NCBI GenBank assembly: GCA_018873245.2 | Contig: JAEMBT020000004.1 | Span: 7,791,073-7,855,072, forward strand | Reading direction: 5' to 3' | From: Archegozetes longisetosus | Taxonomy: Eukaryota; Arthropoda; Arachnida; Sarcoptiformes; Trhypochthoniidae | DNA: 64,000 nt | In this document: piece after piece, positions 11,999-24,354 of the stretch | Layout of the letters: each line of letters begins with the position of its first letter | Position numbering within the stretch: the stretch's first letter is position 1 | Position numbers and translations under genes: made by a program | The notes under the pieces: generated by a model | Seen by the model: only the letters and a program-made list of their open reading frames with translations | Database searches by the model: none | What the model was told of the DNA's origin: nothing

Positions 11999-14900
11999 GT
12001 ATCCTAAGTCATTCTGTAATAATAATGACTGTTCGTGCGATGAAAGTTAACTTATTGAGACAAGGAGAAAACGCATATAATGCAAAAATGCTGTGTTTAG
12101 AATAGGAGAATGCCATCAAATAACAAGACTAGATAGTCTTCTTCGATAGAGGAGAGACAGCCAGCATTAATACCGTTCATCGTGTTCATAGGATATATAT
12201 CGGAAAAATAACTTTTGGGATCATTGGTAAGAACAGAAGCAAACGTTGGCAAACATAAAGGGTAATGTAATGGCTTAATCCGTGGTTTCATTGTAATACA
12301 CAATAGAGCTATTACTATATGTTATCTAAAAGCAATGAAATGTACATTATGGCTGTGCCCGAGCATTACATATAAACTACTGTTTTATACGACTATGTGA
12401 TCCTGAATGGCCTAACTACAACTACTGCGATATGTCTTACATATAAATCCGAACTATACTCTAAATTGCGTTTATATATTTTTTATTGCCAAATAGTAAT
12501 ATTGCACTGTTTTTCAAATTCGGACAAATTAAGATCACTTGGCGCTGATATATTACTTCCAGTATTTGGCAGTCTTTTTCCGACACATTTCCGTATGGAT
12601 AAAAAGAGTGAGTCAAAGGAAACGTGTGCCCAAAGCAATCATATGCTAGAATCAAGCTGAAACACACAATTCAATTCTTATAGTTAGCAAGACTCAGGTA
12701 TATTTAGTCGAATACTGCACTGAAACGTCAAAGATGCACATAGATCATTTTCTAGGCAAATTGGATTCATTATTTCATTTTGGTTAAGATCAAGATAGAG
12801 ACCGACAAAAATAAATGAATCTAAAAAATAGCTATGAAGATAACAAATGATAACGACTGATTGATTGCGCTAATATTAAATCTAATACAACTTATCTAAC
12901 TTGTAAGAGCAAGAACTTGAAAAACTCAATATCTCGGCAAAGTTTTGTCGTAGCAGAGAAGTTTCGGTCACTAAACAACATCAAAATGTAGAAGTAGTAC
13001 GAAATATGATACTAATACTAGAAAACACATGATTCTCCAAAGATTATTTCTGTACTTTATTTTATTGTATTGTATTACTATTGCAGTAAATAAAATTGTT
13101 GGCAAAAATTCACACGTTTGGGTCGAATATTGGATTATGAGCGAGTGTGAGCCCATCAGCTAAGGGACTATCTGGTTGCGAGACATTCTATTGAATTATG
13201 GAAACATACAAAGTTGTCTCTATGATCGAGATGAAGGATAGAAGATATCGGCAAAACACTATTGACTCAACTTAAGGCAGTGCTTCAATTTATCTTATAG
13301 TATGCATGAGTTGAATTCGTTCACCATATGTGTACGAGATTTGATCACAGATTGATCTCACTCTCCTAGACCTCACGGAAACCAATAGTAAAGTAAAAGT
13401 TTTGCCCAAATCATGTCCTGAAATCGAATTTCTAGCAGAACAACAATCAAAATAAAATTTGCCATTAATATGTCTTTTAAGTTGAAAGAAAATAATCAAA
13501 AAACGTCTTCTCGATAAAAAGGTGACGAATTTAAAGTCTTAATCGCAACTGTCAAAATGTCAACAAATGAGAATTGATGTAAAAATCTAGAAAATGATTT
13601 CTTGGTGTTATACTTGACTTTAAGTTAGGTATTGATTGAATTTGGAGAAGTTCTAGCAATCATAAGAATTATTTGTGATGCATGCAGAGTGAATGCAAAT
13701 ATAAGTTATATGACTTTATATGGCATGCAAAGCGTTGATGCAAAAAATTCAAGTAAACCGCTATGAATACGAAACTGTGTGCACAATTTCCCGAAGGGTA
13801 ATTTTAAATTCGAACATATTTTCATGTCTATTGCCATCAATGTCCCAAAAGCATTAGAATCATGAATAATTGAAGGCTTGGTTATTATTGAAGTTCTTCT
13901 GCTAAACTATTGCAAACTAAGGCTTTTCTATGTAGAAAAAGTGAGAGATGAACAAATTCTCGCATAAAAATTGTTTGTTTGCTTTTTTGCTGCTCAATAT
14001 CACCACACAAGAAGACAAGTAAACCTCATTTCATTCGAGTTTATGCTTGTGTTCGCTATATTTTAATGCAATTGTGGAGAACACCAGTCATGATACTGTT
14101 TCTTCAGGCAATAACTAAGCAAAAGCGCGAAAGCAGTAGTTCAACTCGTCTCAAACATTATTTACTTATTCGATATTTTACATGCCTTCTCATTGAAGCA
14201 GTGCTCCTAAATTATATTTAAAAAATGTATTCCGAGTTATAGCATCTCTGACTTGTAACACGAACAGCATGAAAATTGTAGTTTTTACTGTCTACTAAAT
14301 AAAAATAAGTCAATATGGAGTGAGTTAGAACTGGTTCATTAATTTTTCAAGACGTTAATTCTTCAAAAGTTTGTCGAATTTATTCATTAAATAATAATAG
14401 CCCTGTTTTTAGTGGTGCTGATATGCCGATGACATTAAACGCACAATACATCATAGCTATTATAATTATATGCTAATCTTCGCTAAAAGTTTTTCTTTTT
14501 TTATATAAAAATTCATTCTGAAAAAAAGCTCCGGAAATATGCGTTCACATTGTTGTATAGCAGAGAATAATTAGGCACTCAAATGGGAAACATATGCGCT
14601 TCGATGCTCTCAGAGAGAAGAGACATTAAAAAGGCATCACATCTATGTTGCAGTGACTCTCACTCTGAATGCTGGGTCGGAATGCATATGCATTAATCAA
14701 TATCAGAATAGAGGCTTCAAGAACACAAAGACTTTTGTAAAACTTCTTTTGTCGAGCTTATACTTGAGTGTAACATGGATTTTGGAAACGAAAAAAAATG
14801 TTACTGAGTTTAAAAATAATTTTTCTAAGCCAACAACAAGAAAAGATTGCATAGTTTGGAGCATCACTAATGTTAACTTAAATTAGCTAAAACTTAATAG

Positions 14901-15567
14901 TTTTCTGGCACCTCTAATCAACCTTATACTTAGGGATTAAACATTCCATTAGACATTGCATTAAAAGGTTTGAATGACACACTCAATGGTAACAGCAATA
15001 AAACCCTTTGTAATTTGACGTCGGCTTCTTTTGCAAATACTTAGTCAAAGCAAATCTTGTGGTTTTATTGAGTGTACTAACACTTAAGTAAGGCTTTCTA
15101 AAAAAGGAGTACAAGGGATAACGTCACTTGAGAAAATTACACGTTGTAAATATTCCTACTCTAACTGTCACTTTCAATTGCTTCAAACAGTCACTTCTCT
15201 ATTGGGATAAGTTAAACAAGTATTCAACTTATTGCCTCTTCCTATCATTCACTATTCTTCCAACATTAATTCTCTCTTATACCTACTAAAATATTCTATT
15301 GTTCATTCCTATTGCAACCAATTGCCAAACATCGCTCAATAACAATAGTATACTGTCGGTTTCCAGTCATAACTGCCATTATCACACACATTTTGTCGAT
15401 GCTCACAACTCTAGACATTGTTTACAAGTTGACAGAGAAACTGATACCTATGGAAGAAGTGGCTGCACCAGATTCTCAGTATAAATATACTAAAAGCCAA
15501 TCAAATTAATTTGTTTTTCAGTAGGCATTAATGCTATAATGTTGTATGACTATTATAAACAGCAAAA

Positions 15568-15668
15568 TGACGAGCAGTTAGTGGTGTCATTGATGCTCGG
15601 CCGCGTCACGTCAAAATTTTCAAATCATGCGAAACTGCGTCACGCGAACCGTTACGGCAAAACGCATT
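15568..15668. promoter_or_regulatory. CpG-rich block with four TGACG (CRE-half-like) sites
   Basis: About eleven CpG dinucleotides fall in roughly 70 nt in otherwise AT-rich DNA. TGACG or its complement occurs at 15568-15572, 15604-15608, 15609-15613 and 15638-15642; the second and third are adjacent (CGTCACGTCA). Clusters of this type are typical of promoters or enhancers read by CREB/ATF bZIP factors. No coding exon is recognisable alongside. Confidence 0.35.
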
Positions 15669-18600
15669 TTTGTGTATAGAGTGTCTTCGACTACAATATG
15701 TTTTGCGCCTAACAACCAAGTAACAAGCATTTCATATAGTCTCAAATTAATGCAAGTTTTAATCCTTTTGCGCAATAAAATACAACTTATTTCTATCATT
15801 TCTCGGATGCATCGCATGGACTTATTACCGAGAAGTATATATTTAGACTAAAGATTGCGATTAGATGAAAATTGTGAAATTGAATGAAAAATTAAATTGA
15901 GAGTGCATGCAATCTCCGCGCTTGAATATTTGTATTAAAAATGCAAAGCATAATTATGAAGTGAGTCATTTTAGAGACAGAGGCAATACTTCAGCCCTAC
16001 CCTAACTGAGCATTGTCTTCACATTAAGAGCGCAAAATAATTGATTATTTAAATAATGGCGCTAAACAAAAAAGTGATTAAGTGTTACTTTAAGTGTTCG
16101 AGCACTTCATTAGTTGGACTCGAAAGCGTTAAAGTTATATATATTTAGACTTTTATAGTGGGCGGAGTGAGCGGTTCGCCAAACAATCGGCTTTTGTTCA
16201 GCACTCAACAACTTGAACTCTCTTCAAGTTTTATCCAAACACTATTTCAATATTGTTGGCAAAATCAAGTTATTAATTGGAAGAATAATGACTGCGTTTC
16301 TAGCTTAGAATCAAGTTTGAAAAACTAGCGATTGGTTAGAACGAAAACTTTGATGTACTTTCGTATTAAAGTATAGGCACATCAAATGTAAAGCTAATCA
16401 AATGGAAGCTTCTTTTATGATTCAGATTGAATTTTAGTCAGAATCTATTGTGTGTTCACAAAAGACATGTGTTTGCATAAGAATCTACAGTATGTTTTTC
16501 TTATTAACAGTCGAGAAAATACGATCAACTGTGCCTAATGTCAGAGTGAACTAACTTTTCACAAGTTTAAGATTTATTATTGAAAGGCTGGGTCTTACAG
16601 TGAAGATAAGTTTCAGCATTTGATGAGTTTACATAAATTTTGAATTCTTTATTTTTGTTTTCCATTTCGTAAAACTGACATTTTCCGTTATTTATCAAAA
16701 GCAGAGCTCAAAGCTTAGAAACAGTAACGTTTTTATCAGTTTCATGCCTGACAACAAACCTGAAAAGCTCGTACTTTTTTCAAATTTAGAAAATATTTCA
16801 TACTCTCAATATTAAACCATTATTGAGGATTTTTTGAATCTTTTCGTTCAGTTGAAAGCTTCATTTTCAGTTTATGTTCGGAGTTTGAAACATTTGCAGG
16901 GAAAAGCAGTGATTCGTGACAAAAAATTTTGATTTGAAAAAATAGTCCAAACAATTTGGAAACTTCATTAGGAAAAATAATCTAATTTAGCTGCATTTTT
17001 GTTAAACTAAGATAATAATGAAAAAAAGTTGACAAAGCTTTCAACTCTTATCACCTAAAGCTGGAAAAGGGCTAATCAATGATGAACAATAGAGTTTTGT
17101 TAACGCCAAACTCTCGGTATGCTTATATAAACAAGACCGTCATTGTTCGCTAGATCTTTGATCCGATGCTTTCTCCTGAAAGAGAGCACTGCTCTAAACT
17201 TAGTCTTAAAAGGCTACTGAGTTTCGGCCTCTTACAGAATGAATAACTAAGAAAAGAGCACAAAGAGAGCAAAGACAGAGTAAAGACAGAGCCAAGTCGA
17301 ATAAAGGAGAAGAGAACGTGAGAAAGAAGTTCTCGATTGATCTGATTGCTAAACCTATATGTTAGATCTCTTTCTAGCGTCTAATTACTATAGCCAGACT
17401 AAAAGTCAAGCTCAGATCGGATCGACTAAACAAACAGCTCCAGCACTGAAATCAATTGAGACATTTCACATTAAATGAGAGGTACACAAACTTTCACCTT
17501 AGCTTTGCTTCAACTCTGTTTGTTTAGATTATCGCAGCATCTATTTTAGCTTTTGAGCAATTTTTTATGCTCTATACGACTCCTATCAAAGGAGATTCAA
17601 TGAGTTAAAAACTGCTGAAAATTAATTTCTGAAGAAAAAGATTAATTAAGATTCTGTCGAACAAAGTAAATATTCACGCTCTCACTCTTTTGTTAGCGTT
17701 TTATGTTAATCAGTGCTGATTGTTGGCGTTTATGCAATAAAAAGATACGTCAAACGAACGAGTATAATGAAAAAACATACTTTTTAGATAAGCTCTTTTG
17801 AAAATATCTTTCGTTTCTATAAGCGACCCAACAATTAGTTTTTCCCTCATATAATTACTTCGCCTATTGATTGAATTTTGCGATTCAATTATTAACTCGA
17901 ACATCAGAATAGTTTTTTCTTTTAATATACTTATGTGCAATCTATTTCTTTTATAGCTTGATTGGCCTGGCATTCAATCAAATCCAATATTCTTCAAGTT
18001 TTATATCTTTCCATTGTTGCAATTATTTTCTGCCTTCTTTTCCAGCTCAAAACCAAACAATTTTGCTTTATTTCGAAAGTAGGCATAATAAATAGTGCAA
18101 TGATTAAATGCATTTTTTTGACAACCGAGCTATTTCTTGCTACTTATAACTTTTATTTTGAATTATATTTGAAGCCTTCGTTTCCAAAAAGGCTTAAGTG
18201 AAAAAATTGCAAACAATCATATTTAGTCCTCTCATATGAATAATAAAGCTTAGAATCAATTGCCGATGTTGTCTCCGATAAAAACTGTTTAGATCTTATA
18301 GAAAATTACACCTTAAAATGGAGCTTATTAATAAAGTCAATAGAGATCGTAAGATGCTTTGTGTTTGTTTTTCAATAATCGATTTGATACAATTAAGCCC
18401 TTTTGGAAATGAAGCGTTCATTTATTTAGGCAAAACAGAACAGAATCGAAACGAAATAAATCAGAAATCAATTTTAAAGCCTTGCATCAAATTCGCATGC
18501 TGTTTTCTAAAACATGAAAACTATATACTAGTATGTATATGATATCGATATTGTGATTGATCACAATCACTAACAGCATTTTATTAGTTTGAGTTGAAGG

Positions 18601-19168
18601 CATTTCCATAATTTATTTGCCGACTTTAAATAGATTCAAGTGTGAGCGTGATCTGCAAGAACACGGCAGTTCTGAATTCTTTATATCTCAGTCAAACCTA
18701 ATGCTATTTGAGATAAAAGAATTATAAATTTTGATTTTCAGGGAGAAAATGTGAAATAAGGTCTAAAACAGATTAATTATTTGATTTGGAAAGTAAAGAG
18801 GCTTCACTTTATACTGAAAGTAACTGAACCGAGTCTGAACATAATAAAATAGAGAAGTTATTTCTCAAATAGATAATTGTGATACATGTCTGTTTTTTAT
18901 ATTGATAAATAGTAGGAATCAAATAATACAGTGTTCGAATAAATTAGAAGTTAATATTTGATTTGAAGCATTAGCCAAAGTTTGTATCGCAAGTCGAGAG
19001 GAACTTCAATTTCCAGCGTTTGTTACTTTACTCTATTAACAAAGCGTAACGAGAATTCTGGTCACGATGAGCCTAATATTAGGCTTGATTGCTGTAGCAT
19101 CTAATTGGAAATTACGTGAGACGTTATAAATGAAACTGTGTGCAAATGTAAGTCATTCTACGTTCAAG

Positions 19169-19208
19169 TATGCAAACCAATGCAAACTTATGTGAACCTA
19201 TGTTAACC
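19169..19208. repeat. Four imperfect 10-bp tandem repeats
   Basis: Decamers TATGCAAACC, AATGCAAACT, TATGTGAACC and TATGTTAACC follow each other without gaps, a period close to one DNA helical turn. The first two contain ATGCAAA, close to the octamer core bound by POU factors, but a decayed minisatellite is the simpler reading. Confidence 0.75.
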
Positions 19209-20702
19209 CTAAACAATATGCATCTATTACTCTGTTTGAATGCACAACTCAAAGCTATAACTCTTTCTAGCTCTAAATAGTATGATATGCGCTCAAATTA
19301 TTCATTCATTTTTCGCTTCTTTCAACAATAAATCATAACAATTATGTTATAAAATATTTCAGATAATAATCGCTATGTTTTAATCACATGACAAGTGATG
19401 AATTACTTTGAGGTTTAGAGATCTACACATTTTTTCATTAGTTTGCACTATTCATCCATTAGCTTCCATAATGCATAACTTCGGAAGTTTATCAAAGCCT
19501 AAGTTAACAATTATTTGCACACGAAGCTATAGAGAAACCTCAAAACGCTTTTCTTTAATCTATTCTTAGATTGCGATTATCTCAGAACATGTGTCAAGTT
19601 CTCTTTATAAACAGCAAATATTTATCTGATTTTGTATTTTTGCGAAATTGTGTCATTGGTCGCTATTTTAATTAGCTTTATTATTAGTCAAATAACTCTG
19701 AATGAGTTGCTTTCAATAATAAAACAAGAATTTTGATGGAAATGGAGGCAAATGCAATAGAGAAAATAGGTCATATTTGCATCTTTCAAATGCTACTAAT
19801 AAGATACTAATGAATAGTCGAAAGGAACCAAAGCAAGCTTTTATTAGACAACAATCTCCAAAGCGTTGTATTATTTCAATAAAACGCATTGAAGAAGAGC
19901 AATAATTGTTTATTAAAATAGTGTTGCAAGACATTTTATCACGAATTCATGAATAAGTGAAGTGTGGATAAGTTACAAAAGTATTATAAAAAGCTGCATA
20001 AGTTTGCTAGGCTATATCAATAGAAATACATTCCAAGCAATACATCGGATGAAAGCGTAGATGTCTGGGAATAAACTTAGTGCTAGTTTGTCGCTGAGCA
20101 CTAGTCGATCGATTCTTATTAATAAGATTATGATAGAAGAACAGTACAGACAAAATATCTTATGCTATGCGCTGTTACTATTAATATAATTCGTTGCTCA
20201 AATATAATTATTTAATTTTGCCTTATTTAATCAAATAAAAATCTCAAAATATAGAGAATGGATGCGATTGAGTAACTCTTACTACAAAAAATAAACTATT
20301 TATTAATTTAAGCGCTATTATGCTGAACGCAGTTACGTCCAAATTGTACAATAAACCTATTTATTGCCAGTCATTATTTATTTGCTTTTATGTTATTTAA
20401 TTATTAGTTCTAGTCTTTCACTTTCGAGTTTGCTTTTCGCCGAAAAGGTTATTCCGAATTTCAAAGTATAATTACGAATGTAATTGACCAATGTTTAATT
20501 GATTTTAGTTCTTTTCTTTAACCTAATTCGACCAGTTCAATGAAAAGCAGTCACAAAAAATTGTAAAAAATGTATTCGACGTGAAACATGAAATTCGATC
20601 AAATAATGAAGTTTAGCTATTTTTGTATTTATCCGAATCGACAAAAGCAATAATCAACAATGTTTATGTCAAATATTTTCATATACTATATTACAAATAA
20701 CA

Positions 20703-20850
20703 CAGTTCTCGGCTCGAACCCGCAAAGCACAAGTAAAGGCTAGCGCTGGTAGTTCGCAAGCCAAGGCATAGGTTATATACTTGCTTTGATTTACTATAAT
20801 TTACAGCAGTGGCATCCGCTGACCTGATCCCTCTCCATTATTTGTGAGAA
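20703..20850. other. GC-richer patch with a Pol III B-box-like word
   Basis: The minus strand of 20706-20720 reads GGGTTCGAGCC, matching a tRNA B box, but the expected T-stem does not pair and no cloverleaf can be drawn. A tRNA-derived SINE remnant is possible; an intact tRNA gene is not. Confidence 0.2.
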
Positions 20851-23059
20851 ATCCGATCTAACAAGAAGTTGCGCTGCTTTACTGTATTCTTAAAATTTTT
20901 GTAACTCGTTCGTAATTTAAACAAAGTATGGTATTTGGTGGCAGAGTTTGATGAGAAAATGACAATTATTAAACTGAATTCTGAATAACAATTAGTTGAG
21001 TGTTAAATTGAATAAAATATGAAGTGAATAATTTGAATGTTTTATGTAAATTAATGGATGGTTTGAGTTAGAATTATTTGATGCACGTTTTAATTGTAGG
21101 TCTAGTAGTACAACTCTCATTTAATGCTAATGTCTATGTGTTTATATTGAATTTTTAATTAATAACTATAATCATAGTTCATGCTTTGATTAATTGTCTT
21201 TGCTATCGGTGCTTCCTTAATGGCAATCAACTTTAATTCATTATTACTACGAGAAGTATGAATACTTTGCTTACATTTGACTATTTAGTGACACCCATTG
21301 CAAAGTCATACTATCTATCAAACCATTAATCGATCAAAAAGTAGATCATTAATAGAGTCATTCACAAACGTGACACTATTATTCATTTAAAATGCTTGCA
21401 CTACGACTCAGATAATTGTTTCGTCGGGTACTCTGAAAGGCTCGAGTGACAATTGTGTACGAGCAATAAATTTCAGTCAAAGTTCATTAAACTAAATTCA
21501 AATTTCATTTCTAACTTGTCAGATAACTTCCAAATTGATGCTTAACACAATTTTAGACTTACTCTAAGTTTTAAAACTCGCAAATTTAAGCACAACTTTC
21601 AACTCGAACTGGTGAAAGTTAAGTGAAATTATTTTGTCTCTAAATACTTAATGAAGAGCTGAAATGCCGCACGAAAGTAATTTTAAATTTTTAATTGGCA
21701 CCTGAAATCCGATTGATGTATTTGGAGAAGTAGTGAGTCATCATTAATAATAGATGAATGAGTGAGAGAAGAATCAATCGGATTTTTGATTAAGTTATAC
21801 TTGTATTGAGAGAAGCAGAGCTACCATACAAAGTAATACATAATAAGCTTTATAGTAAAGCTAACCAAAACTTTTTCCCCGATTCAAAATCCTCATAATC
21901 CTAGCGATATCATAGCACGACATAGTGATGATGATTATTCGCGAGCCACGCAAGTCATAAACCATAGCTCTGACACCGTTAGTATGGGTTTTGAGCGCTC
22001 AAACTTTCATCAAATACGAAAAACAACAGGATTTAGATGTTATGCCGGCAGATATGCTTATACTTTATGACACTGTTCAATAGCATAACATTTCTTTTGC
22101 CACAACGTATCATCATTTGGAGGAAAACAATAACATCATAAGGCAAATATGCGGAATTGCATGCACTTGACGTTAAGTCTTCATTCTTATAAAACGGAAA
22201 ATGCATCAAAAGTCTGTTGTTCTTAACCAAAGAGTACAACTCGCAAATAGTTAAGCTTCTTATGCATTCGTTCTTATACTTCAAACTTAATCCGAAACAA
22301 AGTACTGGAGAATATGAAAATAGCGTTCTTTTATAATCAAATATTCCTTAAAAGTCGATTCTGGACATATCTTGAAGATAGACAACTGTTGTATACTGTG
22401 TATAATTTAGTAATACAGAAATACCGTTTATATATTGAATTAGAACGAGAACAACTTTCTATGGTATTGAATAATCTTATAGTTGGCTCTGTAGTGAATA
22501 TGCCACATATAGGGAATTGCCTAATGCCGAATTTACCTCAAGGCGAACAAAATGTGAACGTTGCGGATTTCTTTTGCAAAACAAGAACTAGACATCTAAC
22601 AATCCATGTCTTTAAAACTAAGTTATGCAATATAAATACTGTACTATAGCTAAAAGGAAACTTTTTTGCAGAAGCTTGTATACCAATTTAACTTTTATAT
22701 ACTATCCTTAATGGATGCATCTCTGCTTAGCTGTCATCGTAAAAGCTTTTTCAGTCACTTTAAGTTATACGTCGAAAAAACTTTTGCTTCTTTTTCTTTA
22801 CACTTTACTGTCACTTTTCTTGTATCTTACAAATTTTTCTCAAAGTATATTAGTCCCATAGAATGCCTTTGTAATAAAGTTTTTAAAAAATTTTGTTAAA
22901 AACCACATTGCATTCACATTTCAACATAACTCGATTCTTGATAGGCTTGTAATGATGAATAACTAGACTTATTTTTAGGACTTCTCTGAATGGTGAACAT
23001 TTTACATTGAATTTACCGACAAATGCATAGCTTTGAGCACGTAAATCAATTTTCTAACC

Positions 23060-23356
23060 CAGTGGTTTGCAACCAGCGGTATGGTTTAGATCGAATCGGG
23101 TTTTCCACAGCAATACTCTTAAACGTGAGTTTTATACCAGCGGACCGTATCCGTCAACTAAATTGTTTGACCCTTCACTGTTCATAACGAAACCCAATCC
23201 TTATTTAAACTGAATTCAATATTCAAATATATTCAAACGAATTTATTTTCGAGATAATCTTTTTAGCAAAGCATCAGCTTTCACTGAATTAATAATTATT
23301 TGGGCATGTAATCTAAGTTTATCAATAGGGACAACTGGCCCGGGTTTGAAAATCTG
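23060..23356. mobile_element. hAT-like DNA transposon relic (MITE-sized)
   Basis: The left end reads CAGTGGTTTGCAACCAGCGG, very like the CAGTGGTTCTCAACC-type terminal repeats of many hAT elements; an internal AGCGGACCG word also fits such ends. A possible right end near 23342-23356 (GGGTTTGAAAATCTG) is a degenerate reverse complement of the left. The roughly 300-bp length suits a non-autonomous element. I could not find the expected 8-bp target duplication, and no transposase remains, so the right boundary is tentative. Confidence 0.45.
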
Positions 23357-24290
23357 CTTTCAAAAAACTGATTAAAACGAATGTCAGTTATATATTTCTC
23401 ATGGATTTGGTCCTCAAAGTGAGCAAAATCATTGGCACCTATTAATAAAATTTCAAACTCTACTGAACTTATAACTCAAAAGCTAACATTTACAGTAGTT
23501 TTTCATTTTTATTGCGATCTGTGACGTGAAGTTTTTTTCGCAAAATTGATGTCCAATAATTGAATAATATACGCAATTTTCACTAACAATACTTTATTGT
23601 TTAATCTTACATTTAAATAAAGGTGCAATTCTTATTCATTAAGCTTTAAAGTGATGAAAGCTTGGAATAATACACAAACTAGGAAACCGTCAACAATCAA
23701 ATACTATTACTCCAACAAATAAATAAAATTATTTGAAAGACTCGCTAAAATAAAGTTAAGGAACTTGAAAGAAGTTTAGGCTTTAGTTGGATCTAAAGTA
23801 AGAATTGTCTATTGATCAGGAGATAATGCTAGCCTTAAACTAAAATAAATTTGAATCATTAATTCAGTGAGTAGTATATATGATAGGAAATTGGTTGAAA
23901 GTTTAACACAAATTTATACAAGTCTACCTATACTCGCGCTGTACTTCTTTTCAAGAGATCGATATGCACAGCTCTTGCATTATTTCAAGTAAATACTTTC
24001 GATGCCTGAGTCAATACTTCACAGCAATAGTGCGAAAGAGTCGATATCGCAACGAAATAGTGTTTAATACATTCGACTTAACCTTTTATATAATGCCTTT
24101 CTCTATCGAGATTTTCTCTTTTTCCTGTTTTAGATATTTTACTCCATTCTTATTCAGCTTTAAAATCAAAAAACAAATTGCAATGCACTCCACAGTAACT
24201 CAAATTAAATTACTATTCAACTAATATCAATCAATAAATCAATTTGAATTTGTTTTCAATCACTCTTTTAGATTTCAAGTGTAAAGTTTA

Positions 24291-24307
24291 AGAGACAGTC
24301 AGACAGA

Positions 24308-24350
<43 letters not shown>
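24291..24350. repeat. Compound (GACA)n(GA)n microsatellite
   Basis: GACAGTCAGACAGACAG followed by about twenty GA dinucleotides; the reverse-orientation counterpart of the repeat at 2969-3034. Confidence 0.95.

Positions 24351-24354
<4 letters not shown>

Larger units (their letters stand above)
5999..15560. other. Gene desert, part 1: no recognisable coding sequence
   Basis: Only short scattered open frames (under 90 codons), none resembling a known domain. Contains the (GA)n repeat at 8095-8130, a small cluster of GATA words near 7691-7715 and a perfect 11-bp hairpin at 11968-11998. As this is the upstream side of the LRR gene it may hold its regulatory DNA, but nothing in the sequence proves that. 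Confidence 0.55.
15669..23059. other. Gene desert, part 2: no recognisable coding sequence
   Basis: No recognisable coding sequence. It holds a purine-rich AGACAGAG-type stretch near 17247-17300, a 10-bp minisatellite (19169-19208) and a GC-richer patch at 20703-20850. A 111-codon open frame at 22314-22649 matches nothing I know and is within what AT-rich DNA of this length may yield by chance. Confidence 0.55.

Noticed and set aside
20700-20840. Possible tRNA gene or tRNA-derived SINE (B-box-like word on the minus strand, A-box-like word on the plus strand)
   Set aside because: The two words are on opposite strands, the T-stem does not pair and no anticodon stem can be drawn; kept only as a weak patch annotation.
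22314-22649. 111-codon open frame in the desert
   Set aside because: Composition is that of the background and nothing in it resembles a domain.
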